NCBI GenBank assembly: GCA_045106765.1
Contig: JBGCFD010000067.1
Span: 88,858 to 152,857 of the forward strand
DNA length: 64,000 bases
Source of the DNA: CAJQQY01 sp045106765
Lineage (GTDB): Bacteria; Bacteroidota; Bacteroidia; Chitinophagales; Saprospiraceae
Direction of reading: 5' to 3'
This document shows, piece by piece, positions 55,475 through 62,765 of the stretch. Each line of letters opens with the position of its first letter. Within the stretch, counting starts at the first letter, position 1. Both the position numbers and the translations under genes were made by a program. Below the pieces are notes generated by a model, which had not been told where the DNA came from, did not search any database, and saw nothing but the letters and a program-made list of their open reading frames with translations.

Positions 55475-55729
55475 TTTATTTTATTTTGATAGACATAAAG
55501 AAAAAATCCTTTCCACATCTTCTGAGTTACCACAATTTGATGAATAAAATTAACCATTTTTCATCATCTTTTAATTTTAATTTATCTTAATTCCACCGAT
55601 TTCAAACACGCCTAAATTTTGATTTAAACTAGATCTTTTAAATTAAATAAAAAATTATCCTTTAATTTTATTAACACTAAATTTCTTTTTATAATTTAAA
55701 CGGTATTAATACACAAAAACAAAAACATC

Positions 55730-56391
55730 ATGAAAGTAAAATTCTTAATCTTTCATTTGATCATTGTTATTGGATGCAACCTTAATGCACAATTGTCAAA
55801 TGAATTAGCTACCTCCCCACAAAAAAACAAGTTCAAAAAAACGCTAGCAAACTTTATTTTTTAGTGACTGAAAGTTTCCCATTGGAAGAAAAAGGGAAAG
55901 TTTTTTTGAACAACAATTTTATTGAATCCACCATTATTGATTTTGAAGACGAACAATTTAAGGTAGAATTGAGATACCGATTTGCAGACGACGAAATGCA
56001 AATTATGCATCAAGAAAAAATCAAAGCAATGGTTCCTCAAAAAGTCAAAAAACTAATTTTTAAAAATAATGGAAAGGAACAAATTTTCGTCTCAATGGAA
56101 TATTCCAATAAAAAGAATGTCAACTTAGGTTACTTTGAATTATTAGCTGATGGAAAAATGAAACTCCTCAAGCAATTTCAAAAAAGTGGAAAAAAGAAAA
56201 TCAAAACAGTTCTATTTTTTCAAAATGAGAGTAAACCAGCGGAGTGTTTTAAAATAAAAACATCTTCCATTTTAAAATTGATGTCAAACCACAAAAGTTC
56301 AGTTTCTAAATTTATTGTTAAAAATAAATTAGATGTCAAAAAAGAAAATGATTTGAAAAAAGTTTTCGATTATTACAATTCACTTCCTTAA
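55730..56391 (+). pseudogene. Secreted protein gene with a frameshift in an A7 run
   Basis: An ATG at 55730 opens a signal peptide (MKVKFLIFHLIIVIGCNLNA) but that frame stops at 55864, after 44 residues. The rest of the protein continues in another frame to 56391, which on its own would need a GTG start at 55864. Adding one A, or a -1 slip, in the A7 run at 55835-55841 joins the two into about 220 residues (FKK-NASKLYFLVTESF). The downstream part (about 180 residues) is Lys-rich with alternating strands and no recognised family. It may be a recent pseudogene, a sequencing indel, or a gene expressed by slippage; the intact codon usage on both sides favours one of the latter two. Confidence 0.65.
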
Positions 56392-56432
56392 TATTTGGTG
56401 AATTTTAATTTTTAAACAACTCCGTTTTCTCG

Positions 56433-56475
56433 AAAAAAAAAGCTGTTAGCAAATTATCGTTAACGGCTTTTTTTA
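56433..56475 (+). terminator. Intrinsic terminator
   Basis: A stem of about 11 bp (AAGCTGTTAGC with GTTAACGGCTT, one G-T pair and one mismatch) lies between A8 and T7 tracts. Confidence 0.8.
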
Positions 56476-56507
56476 TTGGAAAAATTAGGACTCATTTATT
56501 ACCTTCG
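56476..56507 (+). promoter_or_regulatory. Putative promoter of tex
   Basis: TTG (56476-56478) and TACCTTCG (56500-56507) are separated by 21 bases and predict a leader of about 65 bases. Within that leader, CTCACA/TGTGAG and GTCAC/GTGAC inverted repeats overlap (about 56518-56559) and could form alternative hairpins. Confidence 0.45.
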
Positions 56508-56577
56508 CCATCTAACAACTCACAAAATAACTTCAAGTCACCTTGTGAGTAAAGTGACGTAAATTAAAAAAAATACT

Positions 56578-58707
56578 ATGAATACCATTCACCTTAGCAT
56601 AATTTCAAAAGACCTCAATCTTCCTCAATCTAAGGTTCAAAGCACCATCAAACTACTCGAAGAAGGTGCTACGATTCCCTTCATTGCTCGATACAGAAAA
56701 GAAGCAACTGGCTCATTGGACGAAGTAAATATTGGCGACATCAAAACTCAATTAGACAAACTAAATGAGATTGAAAAAAGAAAGGAAACTATTCTTAAAA
56801 CTATCGAAGAACAAGGAAAATTAACGGATGATTTAAAAAGAAGAATCCAAGATACATTTGATTTAACCGTTTTGGAAGATATTTATTTGCCTTATAAACC
56901 AAAACGAAAAACGAGAGCCAGCATGGCGAAAGAAAAAGGTTTAGAACCTTTAGCTGATGTAATTTTTTCTCAAAATAATCATCGTGTTGAAGAGTTGGCT
57001 AAGCAATATTTGACAGAAGAAGTAGCGTCAATCGAAGATGCTTTGCAAGGTGCTCGTGACATCATCGCTGAATGGATCAACGAAGACGAAGTAGCTCGTC
57101 AAAAAGTAAGATATGCATTTGAAAGAGATGCTCGAATTTCTTCAAAACTAGTTCGTGGAAAAGAGGAAGAAGCTAGTAAATACAAGGATTATTTTAAATT
57201 TGAGCAACCTTTACACAATTGTCCTTCACATCGATTATTAGCAATTCGACGAGCGGAAGATGAGGGTTTTCTAAGAGTAAATATTGCGCCTGAAGCAGAG
57301 GAAGTTTTGTATCGATTAGAGCGAGAATTTTTAGAAAATGGAAATGGCTCTGCCACAAATCAAGTGAAGGAAGCGATGCAAGATGCTTATAAACGATTGC
57401 TACAACCTTCCATCGAAACTGAGTTTAGAAACAGATCTAAAGAATTGGCTGATACCGATGCGATCAATGTTTTTACTGAAAATTTAAAACAACTTTTATT
57501 GTCTCCTCCTTTGGGGCAAAAAAGAGTTTTGGCCATTGATCCCGGATTCCGAACTGGTTGCAAAGTGGTTTGTCTGGATGAAAGCGGAGCCCTTTTAAAG
57601 TATTCAACTATCTTTCCTCATCCTCCTCAATCTAAGGAATATGAAGCGGTAGCTGATGTAAAATATTTGGTAGATAAATACCAAATTGATGCCATTGCAA
57701 TCGGAAATGGAACGGCAGGAAGAGAGAGTTTGGCGATTTTTCAACAAGTAGATTATGGACGACCTGTCGAAGTTTTTATGGTCAACGAAAATGGTGCATC
57801 TATTTATTCTGCAAGTGAGATTGCAAGGGAAGAATTTCCAGATCAGGACATTACCGTGAGAGGTTCTGTTTCAATCGGAAGGCGGTTGATGGATCCTTTG
57901 GCAGAGTTGGTAAAGATTGATCCGAAGTCGATTGGTGTTGGTCAATATCAACATGATGTCAATCAAACTAAACTGAAAGAAAGTCTTGATCGAACGGTTG
58001 AAAGTTGTGTTAATAATGTGGGTATCAATTTAAATACTGCGAGTAAACCATTATTGACATATGTCTCTGGACTTGGACCAACTTTAGCAAAAAACATTAT
58101 TGAATATCGAACCGAAAATGGATTATTTAAAAGTCGTGCTGAATTAAAAAAAGTGAAAAGAATGGGCGATAAAGCATTTGAACAAGCAGCAGGTTTTTTA
58201 AGAATTCGGGATGCAAAAAATCCATTAGACAATACGGCAGTTCACCCTGAAAGTTATACTGTCGTAAAACAGATAGCTAAAGATTTGAATTGCTCGGTGG
58301 AGGAATTAATCAAAAGCGAATCACTTCGAAAACAAATTGATTTAAAAAAATATGTTACTGAAAATATTGGCTTGCCGACTTTGACTGATATTGTCAAGGA
58401 GCTGGAAAAACCTGGATTGGATCCTCGTGGAAGTGCAAAAGCAGTAGAATTTTCCAAAACTATTAAGACAATTGAAGATGTTCATCCTGGGATGATTTTG
58501 ACGGGAGTGATTAATAATATCACTAACTTCGGAGCGTTCGTTGACATTGGAATTAAGCAAGGTGGCCTAGTTCATATTTCTGAAATTGCGAATCGTTTTA
58601 TTAAAAACCCTGCGGAAGTGGTGTCATTGAATCAAGAGGTACAGGTGAAAGTTTTGGAGGTAGATTTACAGCGAGGGAGGATTCAGTTGTCGATGAAGCA
58701 GGTTTAA
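56578..58707 (+). CDS. tex: Tex-family RNA-binding transcription accessory protein
   Basis: The 709-residue protein has the full Tex layout. A helical N-terminal region has 'TIPFIARYRKEATGSLDE' (near 31-48) and 'YLPYKPKRKTRASMAKEKG' (near 103-121). A YqgF-like domain starts near 316 (VLAIDPGFRTGCK), and a helix-hairpin-helix region spans about 483-545 ('GINLNTASKPLLTYVSGLGP'). A C-terminal S1 domain lies at 634-709 ('GVINNITNFGAFVDIGIKQGG'). Tex binds nucleic acid and affects transcription or RNA turnover in the cytoplasm. It is transcribed alone with its own promoter and terminator. Confidence 0.95.
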   Translation: MNTIHLSIISKDLNLPQSKVQSTIKLLEEGATIPFIARYRKEATGSLDEVNIGDIKTQLDKLNEIEKRKETILKTIEEQGKLTDDLKRRIQDTFDLTVLEDIYLPYKPKRKTRASMAKEKGLEPLADVIFSQNNHRVEELAKQYLTEEVASIEDALQGARDIIAEWINEDEVARQKVRYAFERDARISSKLVRGKEEEASKYKDYFKFEQPLHNCPSHRLLAIRRAEDEGFLRVNIAPEAEEVLYRLEREFLENGNGSATNQVKEAMQDAYKRLLQPSIETEFRNRSKELADTDAINVFTENLKQLLLSPPLGQKRVLAIDPGFRTGCKVVCLDESGALLKYSTIFPHPPQSKEYEAVADVKYLVDKYQIDAIAIGNGTAGRESLAIFQQVDYGRPVEVFMVNENGASIYSASEIAREEFPDQDITVRGSVSIGRRLMDPLAELVKIDPKSIGVGQYQHDVNQTKLKESLDRTVESCVNNVGINLNTASKPLLTYVSGLGPTLAKNIIEYRTENGLFKSRAELKKVKRMGDKAFEQAAGFLRIRDAKNPLDNTAVHPESYTVVKQIAKDLNCSVEELIKSESLRKQIDLKKYVTENIGLPTLTDIVKELEKPGLDPRGSAKAVEFSKTIKTIEDVHPGMILTGVINNITNFGAFVDIGIKQGGLVHISEIANRFIKNPAEVVSLNQEVQVKVLEVDLQRGRIQLSMKQV

Positions 58708-58713
58708 AAAAGC

Positions 58714-58756
58714 ATACATTCTATGGCACGACTCAAAATTGTGTCACAGAATGTAT
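58714..58756 (+). terminator. Intrinsic terminator-like stem after tex
   Basis: A 9-bp outer stem (ATACATTCT/AGAATGTAT) encloses a GGCAC/GTGTC inner stem with an 11-base loop. The T-run after it is short (ATTTCTATTTT). Confidence 0.65.
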
Positions 58757-58765
58757 ATTTCTATT

Positions 58766-58795
58766 TTGCTAAAAATCTTCTTTTTCTTATCTTTC
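58766..58795 (+). promoter_or_regulatory. Putative promoter of the PhyH-family gene
   Basis: TTG (58766-58768) and TATCTTTC (58788-58795) are separated by 19 bases, giving a very short leader before the ATG at 58812. Confidence 0.45.
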
Positions 58796-58811
58796 TGAAA
58801 AAACCAAACCT

Positions 58812-59618
58812 ATGGATTTTTCAATTCTAAATCAACCACTTCCACTCACCTCTGAGCAAATTAATTTTTACAAAAAAAATAAATTCATTAAGATCAAACA
58901 AGTACTCGATGCTCCAACTATCGAATATTATAACAATGTAATTACAAAAAAAGTAAATGAATTAAATCAAACTTCCATTCCTTTGGAAAAACGAGGTACC
59001 TACGGAAAAGCTTTTTTACAATTGATGAATTTATGGCGAGAAGATGAGGAAATCAAACAACTCATTTTTAGTAAAAGAATCGCTCAAATCGCAAGTGATT
59101 TAATGCAAGTGAAAGGCGTTAGATTATACCATGACCAAGCTCTTTTCAAAGAAGCTGGCGGAGGAATTACCCCGTGGCATGCTGATCAATTTTACTGGCC
59201 ACTTTCTAATGATAATACGGTGACCGCTTGGATTCCTTTGCAAGCAGTTCCATTAAAAATGGGCCCTTTAGAATTTAGTGCGGGTAGCCATGTTATTCAA
59301 GAAGGTCGTGATCTTGCGATTGGTGATGAGAGTGAAAATTTTATTGAAAAAAAATTACGTGTGACTGACTTCCAACATGTCATTGAATCATTTGACATTG
59401 GTGAAATCAGTTTTCATTCAGGTTGGATTTTTCATCGGGCAGGAGCAAATATCACAAATGAAGTACGTAAGGTTTTTACCATAATTTATATGGATAAAAA
59501 TATGGTTTTGAAAAAACCTGAAAATAAAAATCAAATAAATGATTGGAATACTTGGTGCCCTGGAGCCAAAATTGGAGAAGTGATTGACTCACCGATTAAT
59601 CCTGTTTTATTTCCTTGA
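58812..59618 (+). CDS. Phytanoyl-CoA dioxygenase (PhyH) family protein
   Basis: The 268-residue protein has the double-stranded beta-helix signature of Fe(II)/2-oxoglutarate oxygenases. His123 and Asp125 (TPWHADQFYW) are the HxD iron ligands, His208 (FHSGWIFHRAGAN) is the distal iron ligand, and the Arg in NEVRKVF is the likely 2-oxoglutarate partner. No signal peptide is present, so it is cytoplasmic. Members hydroxylate or halogenate varied small molecules; the substrate here is unknown and no biosynthetic genes adjoin. A palindromic element (D) follows 46 bases after its stop. Confidence 0.9.
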   Translation: MDFSILNQPLPLTSEQINFYKKNKFIKIKQVLDAPTIEYYNNVITKKVNELNQTSIPLEKRGTYGKAFLQLMNLWREDEEIKQLIFSKRIAQIASDLMQVKGVRLYHDQALFKEAGGGITPWHADQFYWPLSNDNTVTAWIPLQAVPLKMGPLEFSAGSHVIQEGRDLAIGDESENFIEKKLRVTDFQHVIESFDIGEISFHSGWIFHRAGANITNEVRKVFTIIYMDKNMVLKKPENKNQINDWNTWCPGAKIGEVIDSPINPVLFP

Positions 59619-59664
59619 TTTTTAAAGGTGCTTCTATTAAATTGTGTCTTGCCATTTTTTTTTG

Positions 59665-59802
59665 CCACGAATTAACACGAATTTCACGAAACCAGAAGTG
59701 TTAGTTCTTTTCCAATTAATCTGACAAAGTCAGATTTACAAAATCCCACAAATCTATTGTACTGTATTGATTTCGATTCATGAAATTCGTGTTAATCCGT
59801 GG
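59665..59802. repeat. Palindrome with CACGAATT-iterated arms and inner hairpin, element D
   Basis: Arms of 26 bases (59665-59690 and 59777-59802) match at 24 positions. The left arm holds three CACGAA units spaced 10 and 9 bases apart. Inside the 86-base loop a separate perfect 8-bp hairpin (AATCTGAC/GTCAGATT, 59718-59736) is present. T9-G precedes the left arm and TAGAAAAC follows the right arm. The remainder of the 59619-59939 gap holds a possible -7 element (TATCTTTC, 59846-59853) for the GH13 gene and nothing else supportable. Confidence 0.9.
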
Positions 59803-59939
59803 TAGAAAACAAATCTAAGGATTACTCAAAAAGATAGATAAATCGTATCTTTCTTTTAGTTTTTCTAAAAGGAATAAACTATTTCTAACATACTAAAAAT
59901 CAACCACTTACGAATTCATCACTTGAAAAAAAACAAATC

Positions 59940-61778
59940 ATGAGACATCTTTTTATGCCTATCTTTCTTATACTTTTTCCCTTTGCCCTCTTTTCCCAAA
60001 ACAAAATCGAACGACTCGAACCAGCCAATTGGTGGATTGGAATGGAGCACCAAGACATCCAACTTTTAGTCTATGGAAAAAATATTGCAGCGTTAAACCC
60101 GAAAATTGAGTCTACAGATTTGACCCTTCGACAAGTCATCAAAGTACAAAATCCCAACTATCTCTTTCTAAATGTAACAATAAACACACGTGCTAAAGCT
60201 GGAACCATAAATATTGATTTTTATCAAAATAAAAACAAGGTAACCACCCACCCTTTTCAACTCTTAAATCGAAAAAGAGGAGCTAACAAAATAATTGGTT
60301 TCGATGCAAGCGATGCTATTTATTTAATTACGCCAGATCGATTTGCCAATGGAGATCCTTCCAATGATGATATTGCGGGGATGCGCCAAAAAGCAAATCG
60401 TAATGATAAAGGTGGAAGACATGGTGGTGATATTCAAGGCATGAAAAACAGTTTGGATTATATCAAAGATTTAGGATTTACTTCGATTTGGTTAAATCCA
60501 GTTTTAGAAAATGACATGGAAGTTTATTCTTATCATGGATATTCAACTACAGATTTTTATAAAGTTGATCCTCGTTTTGGGACGAATGAATCTTATCAAG
60601 ATTTTGCAGAAACAGCTCGAACAAAAGGATTGAAATTAATTATGGATATGATCGTCAATCATTGTGGCTCTTTTCATTGGTGGATGAATGATTTACCTTC
60701 CGATGATTGGATTAATCAATGGGAAAACTATACGCAGACTAATCATCGAAAAACAGTTTTGCAAGATCCTTATGTTTCTGATTTTGATAAAAAACAATTT
60801 ACCGATGGTTGGTTTGTTCCGACGATGCCTGACTTAAATCCACGGAATCCTCTCTTTGCAAAATACTTAATTCAAAACAGTATCTGGTGGGTGGAATATT
60901 TAGGGTTGTCTGGCATTCGAATGGACACTTACCCTTATCCTGATATGGATTTCATGACCGATTGGACAGAAGCGATGATGAAAGAATATCCAAATTTGAA
61001 TATCGTTGGAGAGGAATGGTACGAGCATCCAACAATTGTTTCCTATTGGCAAAAAGGAAAAAATAATCCAAACGGTTACACATCAGAATTAAAAAGTGTG
61101 ATGGATTTTCCGATCCAAATGTCAATGTCAAAAGCACTTACCGAAGAAGAAAATTGGAAAACAGGATGGATTGGAGTTTATGAAATGTTGGCGTTAGATT
61201 TTCTTTATCCTGATCCGATGAACTTGGTGATCTTTCCAGATAATCATGATATGAAACGGATTTTTGCACAAGTAAATGATGACTATAATTTGTTTCAACA
61301 AGCCATGATTTTTGTGGCGACGATGCGTGGAATTCCACAGTATTATTATGGTACTGAAATTTTGATGAGTGGCAATGACGACCACGGAATTATTCGAAGT
61401 GATTTCCCTGGTGGCTGGAGAGGAGATACGGTGAATGCCTTTACAGGAAAAGGTTTGACGGCGCAACAACAGCAAGCTAAAGATTTTATAACAAAGCTTT
61501 TACAATGGAGAAAAACTGCAACTGCCATTCACGATGGGAAGTTGATGCACTTTATTCCGAAGGATGGTGTCTATGTTTATCTTAGGTATAATAAGGATCA
61601 AAAGGTGATGGTTATTTTTAATAAAAATAAAGAGGAAACGAATTTGGATTTGAGTCGATATGCTGAGATGTTGAAAGGTAAAACGAAGGGGACAAATGTT
61701 TTGAATGGGAAGGTTTTTTCTTTGGAAAATAAAATTTTGGTGGCTGGAAATGGAGCGACGATTTTAGATTTAAAATAA
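59940..61778 (+). CDS. Exported GH13 alpha-glucanase of the neopullulanase/cyclomaltodextrinase type
   Basis: The 612-residue protein has a signal peptide (cleavage near LFS-Q20) and an N-terminal beta-domain of the cyclomaltodextrinase type (21-115; 'RLEPANWWIGMEHQDIQLLV'). A GH13 barrel (about 122-520) carries nucleophile Asp329 (GIRMDTYPYP), acid/base Glu358 (VGEEW) and Asp437 (FPDNHDMKR). The usual 'GGDIQG' (162-167) and 'MDMIVNH' (235-241) motifs are present. A C-terminal beta-domain (about 530-612) completes it. It hydrolyses alpha-1,4 glucans or cyclodextrins in the periplasm, comparable to SusA. An esterase gene follows after 8 bases and a SusE/F-like gene is convergent, so this is a starch or maltodextrin locus. 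Confidence 0.93.
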   Translation: MRHLFMPIFLILFPFALFSQNKIERLEPANWWIGMEHQDIQLLVYGKNIAALNPKIESTDLTLRQVIKVQNPNYLFLNVTINTRAKAGTINIDFYQNKNKVTTHPFQLLNRKRGANKIIGFDASDAIYLITPDRFANGDPSNDDIAGMRQKANRNDKGGRHGGDIQGMKNSLDYIKDLGFTSIWLNPVLENDMEVYSYHGYSTTDFYKVDPRFGTNESYQDFAETARTKGLKLIMDMIVNHCGSFHWWMNDLPSDDWINQWENYTQTNHRKTVLQDPYVSDFDKKQFTDGWFVPTMPDLNPRNPLFAKYLIQNSIWWVEYLGLSGIRMDTYPYPDMDFMTDWTEAMMKEYPNLNIVGEEWYEHPTIVSYWQKGKNNPNGYTSELKSVMDFPIQMSMSKALTEEENWKTGWIGVYEMLALDFLYPDPMNLVIFPDNHDMKRIFAQVNDDYNLFQQAMIFVATMRGIPQYYYGTEILMSGNDDHGIIRSDFPGGWRGDTVNAFTGKGLTAQQQQAKDFITKLLQWRKTATAIHDGKLMHFIPKDGVYVYLRYNKDQKVMVIFNKNKEETNLDLSRYAEMLKGKTKGTNVLNGKVFSLENKILVAGNGATILDLK

Positions 61779-61786
61779 ATAAAAAA

Positions 61787-62704
61787 ATGATAACAAGATA
61801 TTTACATTTTTTAATTTTATTAATTTCTTTCTTGATTTCAAGTTGCCATTCTAGTGAATCAACAACTGAAATCAATGAAGATTCTCGTATAATAAATTCC
61901 ACCTTTATTAACCCCAAAATTATTAGAGATAAAAAATATCAAGTTCTTTTACCAAAAAATTATGCTAATAATAAATCAAAACACTACCCTGTTTTGTACA
62001 TGATGGATGCACAAAATTTATTTGTGGATAGTTTAGCTTATGGTGGCTTTTCCTGGAGGTTAGATCGTGTAGTAGATAGCTTAGTGGATAAAAGTATTTT
62101 GGAAGAGGTTATTATTGTTGCTCTCGAAAATGCAGGAGTCAATCGTTTCTCAGAATATATGCCTCGCAAACCTATGATTAAAATTCCACAGACAATTGCA
62201 GATTCGATTACGCAAAATTTTAAGCGACCTGTCTATTCTGATAATTTCTTGATTTTTTTGACTCAACATTTAAAGCCAATTATTGATCAAGATTTTAGGA
62301 CAAAACCTGATGTAAAAAATACTTTTATTGGAGGTTCAAGTATGGGTGGTTTAATTTCAATGTATGCAGTTTGTGAATACCCTGAAGTATTTGGTGGAGC
62401 AATGTGCCTCTCTACGCATTGGATAGTTGGTTTCGATGATTCTATTTCAGAGGCACCGAAAGCACTTGTTAGTTATTTTTCTAAAAATATACCAGAAGGA
62501 AAAAAGTGGTATTTTGATTTTGGAACCAAAGGTTTAGATCAATATTATGAACCTTGGCAAAGTCAGATTGACTCTATTCTAGCAAAAAATAATTATATCC
62601 AAAATCAAAATTGGATAACTCAAAAGTATGAAGGGCATGATCATAATGAACGATTTTGGAATGCAAGATTGGATGTGCCGTTGAAATTTATTTTAGGGAA
62701 ATAA
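61787..62704 (+). CDS. Lipoprotein alpha/beta-hydrolase (putative esterase, PF00756-like)
   Basis: The signal peptide ends in lipobox LISSC (Cys20), which suggests outer-membrane lipid anchoring. The alpha/beta-hydrolase domain (about 45-305) has nucleophile Ser185 in GGSSMGG and a C-terminal His in GHDHNERFW (His284 or His286). 'YPVLYMMDAQNLF' near 67-79 is the usual early strand of the esterase-D/enterochelin-esterase fold. In sugar-utilisation loci such proteins often remove acyl groups from glycans or have diverged into accessory roles. It starts 8 bases after the GH13 gene, so the two are surely co-transcribed. Confidence 0.88.
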   Translation: MITRYLHFLILLISFLISSCHSSESTTEINEDSRIINSTFINPKIIRDKKYQVLLPKNYANNKSKHYPVLYMMDAQNLFVDSLAYGGFSWRLDRVVDSLVDKSILEEVIIVALENAGVNRFSEYMPRKPMIKIPQTIADSITQNFKRPVYSDNFLIFLTQHLKPIIDQDFRTKPDVKNTFIGGSSMGGLISMYAVCEYPEVFGGAMCLSTHWIVGFDDSISEAPKALVSYFSKNIPEGKKWYFDFGTKGLDQYYEPWQSQIDSILAKNNYIQNQNWITQKYEGHDHNERFWNARLDVPLKFILGK

Positions 62705-62710
62705 AAAAAC

Positions 62711-62747
62711 AATGCCCCTCCAATATTAATTGGAAGGGCATTATTTT
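62711..62747. terminator. Bidirectional intrinsic terminator
   Basis: A 14-bp stem (AATGCCCCTCCAAT with ATTGGAAGGGCATT, one mismatch) with a 4-base loop is flanked by A7 on the left and a T-rich run on the right, between convergent genes. Confidence 0.88.
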
Positions 62748-62765
62748 TTATTCTTCAGAGCAATT

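Noticed and set aside
12434..59802. The palindromes as a CRISPR array or an integron attC set.
   Set aside because: They are single elements far apart with different sequences, no regular spacers, no cas genes and no integrase.
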